Counted from the stretch's first letter, positions 14,654-25,111 are shown. The stretch is 39,190 nt of DNA from Bdellovibrionales bacterium (GCA_020630675.1 JAHDIR010000025.1:1-39190); one strand, 5' to 3'. The notes: generated from the letters alone by a model not told the origin. Program-made: numbers and translations.

Positions 14654-17600
14654 ATGGAAAATAAAACTGGTTCAAACAAATATTGGCAGAGTTTAGAGCA
14701 ATGGAAAAACGATCCAGAGTTTCAAAAAATGGCAAGCTCTGAGTTTTTGACAAGCCCTTTAGCTGAAGGAGCACAGGTCACTCCTGAAGACGCTCCAGCT
14801 CGCCGTAGTTTTTTAAAGTTAATGGGGGCTAGTATGGCTCTGACCACTTTTGGGTGTGTGCGTAGGCCTGCCCAAAAGATTGTTCCTTATGTGAATAGAC
14901 CTCAAGAAATTCAACCTGGTCTTGCCAACTACTATGCATCTTCTTTCATAGACGGTTACGAAGGTTTCGGTACCGTTGTTACTACGCGAGAAGGGCGCCC
15001 AATTAAAGTTGAAGGAAACCCTGTTTATCCTTTGAACCGTGGTGGAATGTCAGCCCGGGCTCACTCTCATGTTTTAAGTTTGTATGATCCAGACAGAGCC
15101 TCTGGTCCTAAGCAAAATTTACTAAACGAAAAAAGAACTAATAAAGATGTCATTGGTACTTCTTGGAGTAAGGCCGATGCAGATATTGTTAACTCTCTTA
15201 AAAAAGGCAAAGTGGCTTTACTAACCAACAGCTTATCTTCTCCTTCTAAAAAGGCTTTGGTTGGCCAGTTTAAGTCCACTTTTGCTGCTGAGCACTTTCA
15301 GTGGGATCCCATCAGCAATGATATAATTGTTGAAGGCCAAAAATTAAGTTATGGTACGGCCACTCTGCCAAGATTGAGGTTAGATCGCGCAAAATATATA
15401 GTGACTGTCGACGCTGATATTCTTGGCACTCACCTAAGCCCAACAGATCAAACGGTGGATTTCTCTAAGGGTCGTAAATCTTTAGATGAAAATATGAATA
15501 AACTTGTGTGCTTTGAATCTTTACTGAGCTTAACGGGCACAAATGCTGATGAACGTTTTATCATTAAACCTTCTCAGCAAGCTTCTGTTATTCTTGCCCT
15601 AATTCATGAAGTTGTTTACGTGTTAGGCTTTGGCAAAGGCTATGAGGGCCTTAAAAGTATTACGGCACCTCATCATGCTGAAATAGTAAAAGTTCATGGC
15701 TCTGCGATTCAAAGTGTGGCCAAAGATTTGATCTCTTACCGAGGGAAAAGTGTAGTGGTCAGTGGCGGCCCTTCTAGTAAAGGTCAGAATGGATTAGCTC
15801 TTCAAGTAGGCACGAACCTACTGAATAGCATCCTTGAAAATGATGGGCGAACGATTGATTATAAAACACCGTATGTAAACGCTGAAGGTTCAGACTCTCA
15901 AATGAAGTCTTTGATTGATAAAATGAACTTAGGTGAAGTTAAAACTTTAATCATTCAAGGTGTGAACCCAGGTTACAGTTATGGCGACGCTTTTCAAAAA
16001 GCCACTTTGAATGTTGATATGGTTGTTTACGTTGGCGATAGAGATGATGAGACAGGAACTTTTTCTCATTACCTGATGACTGAAACTCACCCTTTGGAGG
16101 CTTGGGGAGATTCTGAGGTTATTAAAGGTGTGTATGCTATTCAGCAGCCGACCATTGAGCCTCTTAACGAAGCTAGATCTTTTATGGACAGTCTGATTTC
16201 ATGGATTGGTAAGTCAAAAAGTGATTTTGCTGTGAAAGACGCTTATTCTTTTATTAAGTCTTATTGGTCAAACAATATTTCGGGATCATCTTGGGACAGA
16301 CTTTTACAAGAGGGTGTTTATGACACCACAAAATCTCAACGGTCAGTCTCTTTTGGTGGACGTACTTTTAATGTGGCGGCACTTTCTGAACTTAAAAAAA
16401 TAAACAAGGGTTTTGATCTAGAACTCAGTCTTTATCAAACCATAGGTTTACGAGATGGAAGTATGGCTAATGTGGCTTGGCTTCAAGAGTTCCCTGATCC
16501 TGTGACAAAAATTTGTTGGGATAACTATGCCACAGTTTCTCCAAGCTTTGCTTCAAAGAATTCTTTGCATGAAGGCGATGTTATAAAACTGACAGTGAAT
16601 AACAAAAGCTTAGAAGTTCCGGTGCATGTTCAACCAGGACAACATTCACAAACGGTGGGACTTGCTCTTGGTTATGGGCGAAGTGCTGCCGGCGGAGTCG
16701 GCAATGGTGTGGGAGTTAGAGCTTTAAATCTTTCCAATGTTAATGCCAAAGGCACTTTACAGTTGGCTGGCTTACCATTGACCTTTTCTAAAACAAAGAA
16801 AAAAATTCCTCTTGCCAATGTTCAAGGGCACCATTCAATGGAAGGCCGACAAATTGTAGTCGAAGCTACTCTTGATCAATTCAGAAAAAACCCTGCCGCG
16901 AATATCCATAAACATAAAATGCTGACCTTGTGGAGCAAGCATGAGTACAAAGGTCATAAATGGGCTCTTTCCGTAGACCTCAATTCATGTACTGGTTGTG
17001 GTTCATGTATCATTGCTTGTCAGTCTGAAAATAATATTCCGACGGTGGGTAAAAAATATGTTCTTAATGGCCGTGAAATGCATTGGATGCGGGTAGACCG
17101 CTACTATGTAGGAGACCCAGAAAGTCCAAGTACTGTTCATATGCCACTAATGTGTATGCATTGTGATAATGCCCCTTGTGAAACTGTTTGCCCTGTTTTA
17201 GCAACAGTTCACAGTGATGAAGGCACCAACGATATGATCTACAACCGGTGCGTGGGTACAAGATACTGTGCTAACAACTGCCCTTATAAAGTCAGACGTT
17301 TCAATTGGTTTAACTACACACAAGTTAAATCACCGTTACACATGGCCATGAACCCAGAGGTGACTGTTCGAAGTCGAGGGGTGATGGAAAAATGTACGTT
17401 CTGCTCTCACCGAATTAAAGAAGTTAAAAATAAAAAGCGTATTGATAAAACACCAATGAAAGACGGCGATATTTTAGTGGCTTGTCAGCAGTCTTGTCCT
17501 TCAGACGCTTTAGTTTTTGGTGATATGAACAACCCAGACTCAAAAGTGAGTAAGGCCTTTGCCGAAAAAAGAACTTACACTCTTCTTGAAGAACTCAACA

Positions 17601-17686
17601 ACGTACCCGCCGTTAGATATAAAACTAAAATTAGAAATGTTGCTAAGCTCAACTCAGACAAACACGGAAGTGGAGGACACCACTAA
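14654..17686 (+). CDS. actB: Alternative complex III iron-sulfur/molybdopterin-like subunit ActB
   Basis: ActB is the large periplasmic subunit. It fuses a molybdopterin-oxidoreductase-like domain, which in this family carries no molybdenum cofactor, to an iron-sulfur domain. The 1010 residues open with [16 protein letters not shown], typical of ActB. A twin-arginine-type segment (RRSFLKLMG, Arg50-Arg51) follows, with a hydrophobic stretch ending at Cys68 that may be lipidated. The C-terminal cluster domain has [11 protein letters not shown] (779-789), [14 protein letters not shown] (about 834-847), [12 protein letters not shown] and CTFCSH with CQQSCP. These are the four cluster motifs expected. 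The stop overlaps the actC start by one base. Confidence 0.95.
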   Translation: MENKTGSNKYWQSLEQWKNDPEFQKMASSEFLTSPLAEGAQVTPEDAPARRSFLKLMGASMALTTFGCVRRPAQKIVPYVNRPQEIQPGLANYYASSFIDGYEGFGTVVTTREGRPIKVEGNPVYPLNRGGMSARAHSHVLSLYDPDRASGPKQNLLNEKRTNKDVIGTSWSKADADIVNSLKKGKVALLTNSLSSPSKKALVGQFKSTFAAEHFQWDPISNDIIVEGQKLSYGTATLPRLRLDRAKYIVTVDADILGTHLSPTDQTVDFSKGRKSLDENMNKLVCFESLLSLTGTNADERFIIKPSQQASVILALIHEVVYVLGFGKGYEGLKSITAPHHAEIVKVHGSAIQSVAKDLISYRGKSVVVSGGPSSKGQNGLALQVGTNLLNSILENDGRTIDYKTPYVNAEGSDSQMKSLIDKMNLGEVKTLIIQGVNPGYSYGDAFQKATLNVDMVVYVGDRDDETGTFSHYLMTETHPLEAWGDSEVIKGVYAIQQPTIEPLNEARSFMDSLISWIGKSKSDFAVKDAYSFIKSYWSNNISGSSWDRLLQEGVYDTTKSQRSVSFGGRTFNVAALSELKKINKGFDLELSLYQTIGLRDGSMANVAWLQEFPDPVTKICWDNYATVSPSFASKNSLHEGDVIKLTVNNKSLEVPVHVQPGQHSQTVGLALGYGRSAAGGVGNGVGVRALNLSNVNAKGTLQLAGLPLTFSKTKKKIPLANVQGHHSMEGRQIVVEATLDQFRKNPAANIHKHKMLTLWSKHEYKGHKWALSVDLNSCTGCGSCIIACQSENNIPTVGKKYVLNGREMHWMRVDRYYVGDPESPSTVHMPLMCMHCDNAPCETVCPVLATVHSDEGTNDMIYNRCVGTRYCANNCPYKVRRFNWFNYTQVKSPLHMAMNPEVTVRSRGVMEKCTFCSHRIKEVKNKKRIDKTPMKDGDILVACQQSCPSDALVFGDMNNPDSKVSKAFAEKRTYTLLEELNNVPAVRYKTKIRNVAKLNSDKHGSGGHH

Positions 17687-19044
17687 TGTTAAAGCGATCA
17701 CCACTTGTAACAGGAAATAAAACTTATAAAGACGTCACTGATGATATTTGTGAGTTAATTGAACGACCACCTGGCATGGCTTTTATGGGCCTTTTCCTAA
17801 GTGTTAAAGGACTTTTTGTTTTTTATCTCGTTGTTCTAGCTTGTATTGTTTACACTGGAATGGGCTTGATGGGTGTAAACCACCCAGTGGGCTGGGGAAC
17901 AGATATCATAACCTTTGTTTTCTGGATTGGTATTGGTCACGCAGGAACTCTTATTTCTGCCGTTCTCTTTTTGTTTCGTCAAAAATGGAGAACCTCCATT
18001 GCTCGAACCGCAGAGGCCATGACCGTTTTTGCAGTGATGACCGCAGGGCTATTTCCAATTTTACATACAGGGCGTCCTTGGTTAGCTTATTGGTTACTTC
18101 CTTATCCCAACCAACGTGGGCCATTGTGGGTGAACTTTAGGTCTCCATTAGTTTGGGACGTTTTTGCAGTATCCACTTATGCGACAGTGTCTATTGTTTT
18201 TTGGTATGTGGGTTTAGTTCCTGACTTTGCCACAGTCAGAGACCGCGCAAAAAATAAAATTAGAAAAAAAATATACGGGGCCTTATCTTTAGGCTGGCGT
18301 GGAACAGCCAGAGACTGGAACCATTATGAAATGGTTTATATGCTACTTGCAGGACTTTCCACTCCATTGGTTTTGTCGGTTCACAGTATCGTATCTTTTG
18401 ACTTTGCTGTGGCTCAACTGCCGGGATGGCACACCACTATATTTCCGCCTTATTTCGTAGCAGGGGCTATCTTTTCCGGCTTTGGAATGGTTGTGACCTT
18501 AATGAGTATCGTTCGTCACCTTGTGCCTAAGTTTAAAGACTATATCACCATTGATCATATGGAAGTCATGTGTAAGATCATTATGGTGACAGGCCTTATG
18601 GTCGGCTACGCTTACGCCTCTGAGTTTTTCATTGCTTGGTACTCTGGCTCTAGTTACGAGCAATATGTTTTTGTGAACAGAGCTTTTGGTCCGTACGGTT
18701 GGTCTTATTGGATTATGGTTTCTTGTAACGTGATTATTCCTCAGCTTTTTTGGTTTAAAAAGTTTAGAACAACTATACCTCTTATGTTTGTGATTTCTAT
18801 TTTCGTTAACATTGGTATGTGGTTTGAGCGTTATGTGATTACTGTTACATCTCTTCACAGAGACTTCTTGCCCACCAACTGGGGTTTATTCAAAATGACA
18901 TTCTTTGACCTTGGCGCACTGTTTGGAAGTTTTGGTATGTTCTTTTTGTTATTTTTACTCTATTTACGTTTAGTTCCGGCGGTTTCTATTGCTGAAGTGA
19001 AGCCGGTGTTATTTGTTGGAAAAGATCGGGAGGGACATCACTAA
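17686..19044 (+). CDS. actC: Alternative complex III membrane subunit ActC (NrfD-like)
   Basis: ActC is one of two homologous NrfD-like quinol-interacting membrane subunits. The 452-residue product is strongly hydrophobic with about ten membrane helices. It starts with an N-terminal cytoplasmic segment ([17 protein letters not shown]), as is usual for ActC. Segments such as [18 protein letters not shown] and [17 protein letters not shown] are characteristic. It starts on the last base of the actB stop and ends on the first base of the actD start, so the three genes are translationally coupled. Confidence 0.94.
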   Translation: MLKRSPLVTGNKTYKDVTDDICELIERPPGMAFMGLFLSVKGLFVFYLVVLACIVYTGMGLMGVNHPVGWGTDIITFVFWIGIGHAGTLISAVLFLFRQKWRTSIARTAEAMTVFAVMTAGLFPILHTGRPWLAYWLLPYPNQRGPLWVNFRSPLVWDVFAVSTYATVSIVFWYVGLVPDFATVRDRAKNKIRKKIYGALSLGWRGTARDWNHYEMVYMLLAGLSTPLVLSVHSIVSFDFAVAQLPGWHTTIFPPYFVAGAIFSGFGMVVTLMSIVRHLVPKFKDYITIDHMEVMCKIIMVTGLMVGYAYASEFFIAWYSGSSYEQYVFVNRAFGPYGWSYWIMVSCNVIIPQLFWFKKFRTTIPLMFVISIFVNIGMWFERYVITVTSLHRDFLPTNWGLFKMTFFDLGALFGSFGMFFLLFLLYLRLVPAVSIAEVKPVLFVGKDREGHH

Positions 19045-19604
19045 TGCCAAAGAACCCTATTGAAACACTAGAAAATTTATTAAGACCAGCTTCTAAACCT
19101 GGTTTAGTAGGAATATGGATGGATGAGCACAAACTAGTTGATGCCGCTCAAAAAGTTCGTGAGTCTGGTGTTAAAAACTTTAATGCCATTAGCCCATTTC
19201 CTTTGCACGGAATAGATGACGCTATGGGAATTCCTCGCTCTTTTATTCCTTGGGTGACTTTTGTTATGGGCCTTACAGGGTGCTCTTTGGGAGTGTTATT
19301 TACCTGGTGGGCTTCTGCTGTAGATTGGCCATTAATCATTGGTGGTAAACCTATGTGGTCTTTGGCTGCTTTTATTCCTGTGATCTTTGAGTTAACCATT
19401 CTTTTTGCGGCGCTAAGTTCTGTGGCGGCATTATTTTTTCTGGCCGGGTTACCTAAAATTGATCCCGTCATTATTGACCCTGACTTAACTAGCCACAAGT
19501 TTGCTCTTTTCGTTCCAGAAGGAGTGGAAGGGTATAACAGGCAAGAATTAGAGCAATTGTTTAAAGAAATGGGTGCCGATGAAGTGCGCTCTGCGGAGTT
19601 TTAA
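19044..19604 (+). CDS. actD: Alternative complex III membrane subunit ActD
   Basis: ActD is a small DUF3341-type subunit with two membrane helices. In the 186-residue product a soluble N-terminal part (to about 65) contains the FNAISPFPLHGIDDAMG motif. Helices follow at about 67-92 and 105-138, then a short acidic tail. It overlaps actC by one base and is followed one base after its stop by the actE ATG, whose ribosome site lies inside the actD 3' end. Confidence 0.92.
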   Translation: MPKNPIETLENLLRPASKPGLVGIWMDEHKLVDAAQKVRESGVKNFNAISPFPLHGIDDAMGIPRSFIPWVTFVMGLTGCSLGVLFTWWASAVDWPLIIGGKPMWSLAAFIPVIFELTILFAALSSVAALFFLAGLPKIDPVIIDPDLTSHKFALFVPEGVEGYNRQELEQLFKEMGADEVRSAEF

Positions 19605-19605
19605 G

Positions 19606-20157
19606 ATGTTAATTAAATTCTTTGTTTCCTTTCTTGGTTTAGCTTTATTAGCTTCATGTAATGCAGGGAAAAATCAAACAAATATTGAATTAGTTCAAAA
19701 CATGATGGATCAAGAGTCTATCAAGGCTCAAGACTGGGACCCTAAGCAACCGGGAAAAGCCATGATGCTCACTCCTCCAAAAGGAACAGTTCCTCAAGGT
19801 TTCAAGCCTTACCCATTTAAAGGTGACCCTATCAAGGCTCAAGAAAATCTTAAGAACCCTCTGGCAGGAAACTTTAGCCCTGAAGTTCTTACTTTGGGAA
19901 AAGAGAACTATCAAATATACTGTTCAGTTTGTCATGGACAGGGAGGTTTAGGAGACGGAACTGTAGCTCCTAAAATGGCCGTTAAGCCGCCATCTTTAAT
20001 GACGGATAAAATTAAGAATTATAACGATGGAAGAATCTTTCATATTATTACTGACGGACAAGGAGTAATGATGAGTTACGCCTCTGAAATAAAGTCAGAT
20101 AAAACAAGATGGGCTATCGTTAATTATGTTAGAACCTTGCAAAAGGGTGCTCAGTAA
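19606..20157 (+). CDS. actE: Alternative complex III monohaem cytochrome c lipoprotein ActE
   Basis: ActE is the single-haem cytochrome of the complex, anchored by lipid. I chose ATG 19606 (183 residues) because GGAG lies 7 nt upstream and the product then has a lipoprotein signal, LLASC with Cys18 as the lipidation site. Longer in-frame starts lie within actD. The haem motif is CSVCH (106-110) followed by GQGGLGDG; Met155/Met156 in GQGVMMSYAS is the likely axial ligand. The order A-B-C-D-E-F matches known act clusters. Confidence 0.93.
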   Translation: MLIKFFVSFLGLALLASCNAGKNQTNIELVQNMMDQESIKAQDWDPKQPGKAMMLTPPKGTVPQGFKPYPFKGDPIKAQENLKNPLAGNFSPEVLTLGKENYQIYCSVCHGQGGLGDGTVAPKMAVKPPSLMTDKIKNYNDGRIFHIITDGQGVMMSYASEIKSDKTRWAIVNYVRTLQKGAQ

Positions 20158-20191
20158 TTTTTTTTGAATTTAGTTTTTTAGGAGTTTGATA

Positions 20192-21397
20192 ATGGAAATT
20201 AAAGTAGAAAAACCAAACCCGTGGACAGCCAGTGTTCGGTTAAAGTCAGTCTTTTCCAGTTTTATGTTTATTGGATTAATTTCCTTAGTTTTTGCGTTGT
20301 TTGACGACAAAACAAGAGCCTGGCACGCCTACCTTATTGGTCTGTTTTACTTTACATCTTTAGCTTTGGGTGGTTTGTTTTTTGCTTCAATTCAGCATTT
20401 AACCAATGCCGGTTGGAGCGTAAATATAAGAAGAATTACGGAGTCTTTAACAGCCTTCTTGCCATGGGCGGCAGGGTTAACGGTTATTTTTGTTCTCGGT
20501 AATTTTAATATGGACTTTCAAGTTTATGATTGGTTCAACAAAGATATCATTGCCAAAGATGGCTTACTTCAGCACAAAGAAGCTTATTTAAATCCAACTT
20601 TTTTTATCATTCGTACTGTAATATTTTTTGGTTTGTGGCTTTTTCTTTGTAAAAAAATTATTGGCAACTCAATTAAACAAGACGAATCTGGAGATGTTTC
20701 TCTTACTCACAAAGCGGTTCCTTTATCTATAGCTTTTTTGGGTGTGTTTGCTCTTTCTTACTCACTTTATAGTGTTGATACTTTAATGAGTCTTGAAGCT
20801 CATTGGTTCAGTACTATTTTTGGAGTTTATTGTTTTGCTGGTCTTTTTCAGTCGACTTTAGCTGTTATTATTTTAATTATTGGTCACTTACTTAAAAAAG
20901 GAATTATCAACAAATATGTGAATGAAAACCATTTACACGATATGGGAAAATTCCTTTTTGCCTTTACTGTTTTTTGGGCTTATATCGCTTTTAGTCAATA
21001 TATGTTGATTTGGTATTCCAACCTTCCTGAGGAAACAATTTTCTTTGAACCACGTCAGAGTGGGACATGGTTATATGTTTCTTTTTCTTTAATTCTTTTT
21101 AAATTCATTGTTCCTTTCTTTGCTCTTTTACCAAAGTGGGCAAAAAGAAATATTTCTCACCTGTCAGCCGTGTGTATACTTCTTTTAGTTATGCAATTTG
21201 TTGATTTATTTTGGTTAGTTTACCCTAATATTAAGAAAAACCATGAGTTTATGTTTGGATTTCAAGAGGTGGGTGTATTTCTTGGGTTCTTAGGTTTGTT
21301 TATGTATTCTGTGGCTAAGTTTTTATCTTCACACCCTGTTGTTCCTTATAGAGACCCACGTATTCATGAGTCTATGGATCATCACGTAGTTTATTAA
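20192..21397 (+). CDS. actF: Alternative complex III membrane subunit ActF (NrfD-like)
   Basis: ActF is the second NrfD-related membrane subunit, with about ten helices over 401 residues. It opens with a short cytoplasmic segment (MEIKVEKPNPW) and includes FYFTSLALGGLFFASIQHLTNAGWSV and FAFTVFWAYIAFSQYMLIWYSNLPEE, both typical of ActF. ATG 20192 has AGGAG 7 nt upstream; an in-frame TTG two codons earlier has no such site. It is the last gene of the operon, followed within about 25 bp by a terminator. No ActG-like subunit or cytochrome oxidase gene follows, although these often adjoin act clusters. Confidence 0.93.
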   Translation: MEIKVEKPNPWTASVRLKSVFSSFMFIGLISLVFALFDDKTRAWHAYLIGLFYFTSLALGGLFFASIQHLTNAGWSVNIRRITESLTAFLPWAAGLTVIFVLGNFNMDFQVYDWFNKDIIAKDGLLQHKEAYLNPTFFIIRTVIFFGLWLFLCKKIIGNSIKQDESGDVSLTHKAVPLSIAFLGVFALSYSLYSVDTLMSLEAHWFSTIFGVYCFAGLFQSTLAVIILIIGHLLKKGIINKYVNENHLHDMGKFLFAFTVFWAYIAFSQYMLIWYSNLPEETIFFEPRQSGTWLYVSFSLILFKFIVPFFALLPKWAKRNISHLSAVCILLLVMQFVDLFWLVYPNIKKNHEFMFGFQEVGVFLGFLGLFMYSVAKFLSSHPVVPYRDPRIHESMDHHVVY

Positions 21398-21420
21398 CTC
21401 ATAGCCATCTATTATTATAA

Positions 21421-21450
21421 AAAAAAGCCATCAAACGATGGCTTTTTTTT
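21421..21450. terminator. Bidirectional terminator closing the act operon
   Basis: A perfect 12-bp stem (21421-21432 and 21437-21448, with GCCATC in the core) around an AAAC loop has A-run and T-run flanks, so it can work on both strands. It lies between actF and the convergent small exported-protein gene. Confidence 0.9.
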
Positions 21451-21486
21451 TAATTTAAATACTCAAAACTTAGAGCAGCAAAAGCA

Positions 21487-22014
21487 CTATTTGTTTTCAA
21501 TCGTTTGTACCTTTACTAAGGTTTGTCTCATTGCTTTTGAAATGGTTGTGTGAGCGGCTTTAGCATAAACGGCAAAAAACTCATCATTAAATTTAATGAG
21601 CTCCCAATCAAAGCTAGTTTTATCAAAAGACATTGAAAATTGAACAGACTTTCCATTTTCGTTCACTTGAATTCTGACCTTCTTTTTAAGTCTTCCATGC
21701 CCAATTGTAACAACGTTTTCAGACAGTTGTTTGTGTAAACGGTTAACATGATCCGAGTGAGGAAGGTCAATTGTGCAAAAATAATCTAAAAACTCTTTGT
21801 GGCGATTTAGGTTAGCTCCACACTTTAGGGTGTCTCTAGACGTAAAACGATATTGCTTGGTGATAAGGCTGAGGCCTTTAAAGAAACCATTTGTGTCTTC
21901 AGCAAAGTATGCTTTTTTCTGTTTTTTTAGAGTTCTCATTTGAGCACTCCAACCTAAGCTTGGGCTTAATAAGCTCAAAGATAGAAGAATGAGTAAAGTT
22001 TTGCTGTTTTTCAT
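21487..22014 (-). CDS. Small exported protein of unknown function
   Basis: I do not recognise this 175-residue protein. It has a clear signal peptide (MKNSKTLLILLSLSLLSPS, then LGWSA), so it should be periplasmic or secreted. The mature part is basic in places (TLKKQKKAY, RLKKKVRI). It has two cysteines (in LKCGAN and YFCTID) that could form a disulfide, and a likely beta-rich middle. AGGAG lies upstream of the ATG. It is monocistronic and convergent with actF across a shared terminator. An 8-bp inverted repeat (22068-22088) lies about 55 bp upstream of its start. Confidence 0.75.
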   Translation of the reverse strand: MKNSKTLLILLSLSLLSPSLGWSAQMRTLKKQKKAYFAEDTNGFFKGLSLITKQYRFTSRDTLKCGANLNRHKEFLDYFCTIDLPHSDHVNRLHKQLSENVVTIGHGRLKKKVRIQVNENGKSVQFSMSFDKTSFDWELIKFNDEFFAVYAKAAHTTISKAMRQTLVKVQTIENK

Positions 22015-22067
22015 AAGCTCTCCTTAAAGAACATAATTTGTCACCTGAGGGCCCAAAATTGCGCCTT

Positions 22068-22088
22068 AAACAGCTCTTTAAGCTGTTT
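22068..22088. repeat. Inverted repeat between the divergent small exported-protein gene and rnc
   Basis: AAACAGCT and AGCTGTTT form a perfect 8-bp inverted repeat around a CTTTA loop, followed on the plus strand by two further T. It could be an operator, or a weak plus-strand terminator shielding rnc from upstream transcription. No evidence separates these. Confidence 0.45.
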
Positions 22089-22219
22089 TTAGCGGACGTA
22101 GCCCTCTTATGACTGTAGTAAATGCAAATTGCATGCACGCAGTTGACACGAAGCGCCGATATTGGTAGCTGGTAGTCTTAACTTATTGTAATTGGGTTTT
22201 AATTTAAAAGGAGCCCTTG

Positions 22220-22897
22220 ATGACCTCACTTCCCGAACTGGGCTATACATTCAGTGCGACTCGTTTACTTGAAGAAGCTCTCACTCATAAAAGTTTTTTT
22301 AACGAAAACCCCAGCACATGTCCCAGCCATAATGAGCGCCTGGAGTTTCTTGGCGATTCAGTTCTTGATCTTGTGATTAGCTCATTACTTATGGAAACTT
22401 ACCCCGCATTAGAAGAAGGGGCCCTTTCAAAAATTAGGGCCAGTTTAGTGAACGAGAGCTCGCTGGCTAAGGTGGCTAAAACTTTAAAGCTTGAATCATT
22501 TATGCGTCTCGGGCGTGGAGAGTTAAAAATGAAAGGAGCCAACAAGCCACGCTTACAAGCCTCTTGTTTTGAAGCCTTAGTGGGAGCTATATTTTTAGAT
22601 GGTGGCTACTCTTCTGCATATCAATGGCTAAAAAATATTTTTGTTCCTAGCTTATCTAAAATTAATTTTGATGATTTTTTTGAAACGGATTACAAAACAT
22701 CATTACAAGAAGTCATTCAGAAAAGTTATAAAGTAACTCCTAAATATGAATTAATTAAGGAAGAAGGCCCTGATCATGAAAAAATATTTTACAGCCAAAT
22801 TTCTGTCGATGGCTTGTTTGAAAAAATGGGCTGTGGAAAAAGTAAAAAAGCATCCGAGCAAGATGCTGCCAAAAAAGTCTTGGAGGCTATGATATGA
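22220..22897 (+). CDS. rnc: Ribonuclease III
   Basis: RNase III cleaves double-stranded RNA and matures ribosomal RNA precursors. ATG 22220 gives 225 residues and has AAAAGGAG 6 nt upstream. The catalytic domain carries the family signature NERLEFLGDSVLDLV (38-52), with acidic metal ligands Glu39, Glu42 and Asp46, plus the second site in FEALVGAIFLDGG. The double-stranded RNA-binding domain covers about 155-225 (DYKTSLQEVIQ to the end). The stop overlaps the era start by 4 bp, the common rnc-era pairing. Confidence 0.95.
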   Translation: MTSLPELGYTFSATRLLEEALTHKSFFNENPSTCPSHNERLEFLGDSVLDLVISSLLMETYPALEEGALSKIRASLVNESSLAKVAKTLKLESFMRLGRGELKMKGANKPRLQASCFEALVGAIFLDGGYSSAYQWLKNIFVPSLSKINFDDFFETDYKTSLQEVIQKSYKVTPKYELIKEEGPDHEKIFYSQISVDGLFEKMGCGKSKKASEQDAAKKVLEAMI

Positions 22898-23808
22898 GTA
22901 CAAATTATAAAGCAGGCTTTGTGGGAGTTGTAGGGCTTCCCAATCGCGGTAAGAGTAGCTTAGTTAACCAGATTGTTGGTGAAAAAGTAGGAATTGTTTC
23001 TGACAAACCACAAACCACCCGAAAAAGTGTTGTGGGAATATACTCCAGTGATGAAATGCAATGCCTGTTTATTGATGCTCCAGGTTTTATTAAAGCCGAC
23101 AAGGGCTTAAATAAATTTTTGCAAGAAGAGGCAAAGAGTGTCAGTCAGTCGGCCGATGTTTTAATGTTATTACTAACTACCGAGTCAGACACTATTGCCA
23201 ACTCAGAAAGGGCTTTAGAAGAAGTAAAAAGTAAAAATAAGCCTTGGTTTGTCGTTATTAATAAAATGGATACGAATCAACCTCATCGAGTTTTGATTTT
23301 AGAAGAGCTTATTAAAAAATATGATGTTCCCTATTTTAAACACAGTACTGTCGATAAGTCTTATGATGCTTCAACAAATATTTTGAATCATTTGCAGGGT
23401 CTTTTGCCTGCGTCCCAACAAGCTTTGTATGACCCTGAAAGTTTCACAACCAGTTTAACTAGAGATTGGGTGTCTGAAATTATTCGCGAAAAATGCTTTG
23501 AGCTTTTGCATGAAGAACTTCCTTTTAACTTAGCCGTTCAGGTTAAAAAATTCGAAGAGTCGACACCTAAAAATTGTGTTCGTATATTCTCTGATATCGT
23601 GGTTTCTAAGAAGAATCATTGCCCTATGATTATTGGTAAAAAAGGGCAAAAAATAAAAGAAATTGGCATGATGGCAAGAAAAGAAATAGAAGACCTCTTG
23701 GGTGAAAAAGTGTATTTGGAACTTTTCACAAAAGTAAAACCTTCTTGGGTGAGTGATAAACGTTTTTTAAAGGAAATGGGATATGTGGTCGATTCAAGAC
23801 AGCAATAG
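22894..23808 (+). CDS. era: Ribosome-assembly GTPase Era
   Basis: Era is a GTPase that binds the 3' end of 16S rRNA and aids 30S assembly. The 304-residue product has G1 GLPNRGKS (14-21), the G2 region with QTTRKSVVGIY (40-50), G3 DAPG (61-64), and G4 NKMD. A C-terminal KH domain contains PMIIGKKGQKIKEIG. G1 differs from the usual GRPNVGKST by Leu and Arg at variable positions, while the essential Gly-Lys-Ser is intact. It overlaps rnc by 4 bp and der by 26 bp. Confidence 0.95.
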   Translation: MSTNYKAGFVGVVGLPNRGKSSLVNQIVGEKVGIVSDKPQTTRKSVVGIYSSDEMQCLFIDAPGFIKADKGLNKFLQEEAKSVSQSADVLMLLLTTESDTIANSERALEEVKSKNKPWFVVINKMDTNQPHRVLILEELIKKYDVPYFKHSTVDKSYDASTNILNHLQGLLPASQQALYDPESFTTSLTRDWVSEIIREKCFELLHEELPFNLAVQVKKFEESTPKNCVRIFSDIVVSKKNHCPMIIGKKGQKIKEIGMMARKEIEDLLGEKVYLELFTKVKPSWVSDKRFLKEMGYVVDSRQQ

Positions 23809-25111
23809 CCCAAAAGTGGCCGTCATTGGGCGGCCGAATGTGGGCAAATCAACATTATTTAATATTTTAACTCGGACTCGAAAGTCAGTTGTTAAAAATG
23901 AACCTGGCGTCACCAGAGATGTTCAAATTGAACCGGCCGAATGGTGGGGGCGAAAATTTGATGTGGTCGACACCGGTGGCTTAACAGAAGCTAAAGATGA
24001 GTTTTCCATTTTAATTAAAGAAAACCTGTTGGGGTTAATTAAAGACTTTGATTTATTATTAGTAGTTATGGATGGTAAGGCCGGGCTAATGCCTGAGGAT
24101 CGTATGTTAGTGCGCGTGGCTCAAGAAAGTGGCCTACCTTATTTGCTGGTCGTAAATAAAGTCGATCAAATGCACACCAGTGATATGATTTTAAGTGAGT
24201 TTTATGAGTTTGGGCGGGAAGTGATAGCCACTTCATTTGAGCGTCGAGACAATGTTGATATTTTGGTGGAGTGGATTCTTAAAAATTTAAAGGAACCAAC
24301 GAATACTCAGCGCAAGGGTTTGAAAATAGCTATTGTGGGTAAACCCAATGTTGGTAAAAGCTCATTGTGTAATTATTTATTAGGTAAAAATCGAATGCTA
24401 GTTTCAGATACGGCTGGAACAACAGTGGATGCCATAGAATCGACCTTTCAGTATAAAGACAATGACTTTATTATTGTCGATACAGCGGGGTTAAGGCGAG
24501 CTTCAAAACGAAAAGATGGTGTTGAGTTTTTGTCGGCTGTGAAGTCTCACAAGGCCATTGACCATGCTGATATCATTTTACTAATGGTAGATGGACGAGA
24601 AGGGCCCAGCATGCAAGATGCTCATGTTGTTGAGTATATTTTAGATAAACACAAACCTGTGATTTTAGTGGCTAACAAAATTGATTTAGCAAAAAAAGAA
24701 ATTCCAGCTTTTAGAAAATGGTTTCGTGCCAAAGCGCAAGAGGAGTTTCACTTTTTCAAGGATATACCTTTAGCTTTTACATGTGCTAATAGTGGGTCAG
24801 GAGTGAATCATTTGTTGGACTTAGTTATTTCAAATTGGGAAAAGCTGAATATTAAAATTCCAACCTCGGCTTTGAATAAGTTTTTCTACAATGTAATTCG
24901 TCAGGCACCGGCCCCTGTCTATGCCACTAAAAATGTAAAATTTTACTATTTAACTCAAACCTCACAAGTGCCTCCAAGCTTTATTGCCTTTGCTAATCAG
25001 CCCGATGGTGTAACTCCTTCTTATCGAAGGTTCCTTACTAATCGTATTAAGAAAGAATGGGGACTAGAAGGTTTACCTCTTCGAATTTTTGTTATGAGGA
25101 GTGGAGGTTGA
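23783..25111 (+). CDS. der: Tandem-domain ribosome-assembly GTPase Der (EngA)
   Basis: Der is the double G-domain GTPase needed for 50S subunit maturation. In the 442-residue product the first domain has GRPNVGKS (16-23), DTGG and NKVD. The second has GKPNVGKSS (near 185), DTAG and NKID. A KH-like C-terminal domain includes RQAPAPVY and ends with KKEWGLEGLPLRIFV. The ATG at 23783 lies inside era, a 26-bp overlap, with AAAGGA upstream. No later in-frame start leaves enough residues before the first P-loop. Adjacent rnc, era and der suggest coordinated ribosome biogenesis. Confidence 0.95.
   Translation: MWSIQDSNSPKVAVIGRPNVGKSTLFNILTRTRKSVVKNEPGVTRDVQIEPAEWWGRKFDVVDTGGLTEAKDEFSILIKENLLGLIKDFDLLLVVMDGKAGLMPEDRMLVRVAQESGLPYLLVVNKVDQMHTSDMILSEFYEFGREVIATSFERRDNVDILVEWILKNLKEPTNTQRKGLKIAIVGKPNVGKSSLCNYLLGKNRMLVSDTAGTTVDAIESTFQYKDNDFIIVDTAGLRRASKRKDGVEFLSAVKSHKAIDHADIILLMVDGREGPSMQDAHVVEYILDKHKPVILVANKIDLAKKEIPAFRKWFRAKAQEEFHFFKDIPLAFTCANSGSGVNHLLDLVISNWEKLNIKIPTSALNKFFYNVIRQAPAPVYATKNVKFYYLTQTSQVPPSFIAFANQPDGVTPSYRRFLTNRIKKEWGLEGLPLRIFVMRSGG

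Noticed and set aside
18499-18858. Open frame of 119 codons opposite actC
   Set aside because: It is antisense to a strongly supported membrane subunit, and its His/Asn-rich translation is typical of a shadow frame.
22143-22148. Perfect TTGACA upstream of rnc
   Set aside because: No acceptable -10 hexamer lies 16-18 bp downstream, so I do not call a promoter.
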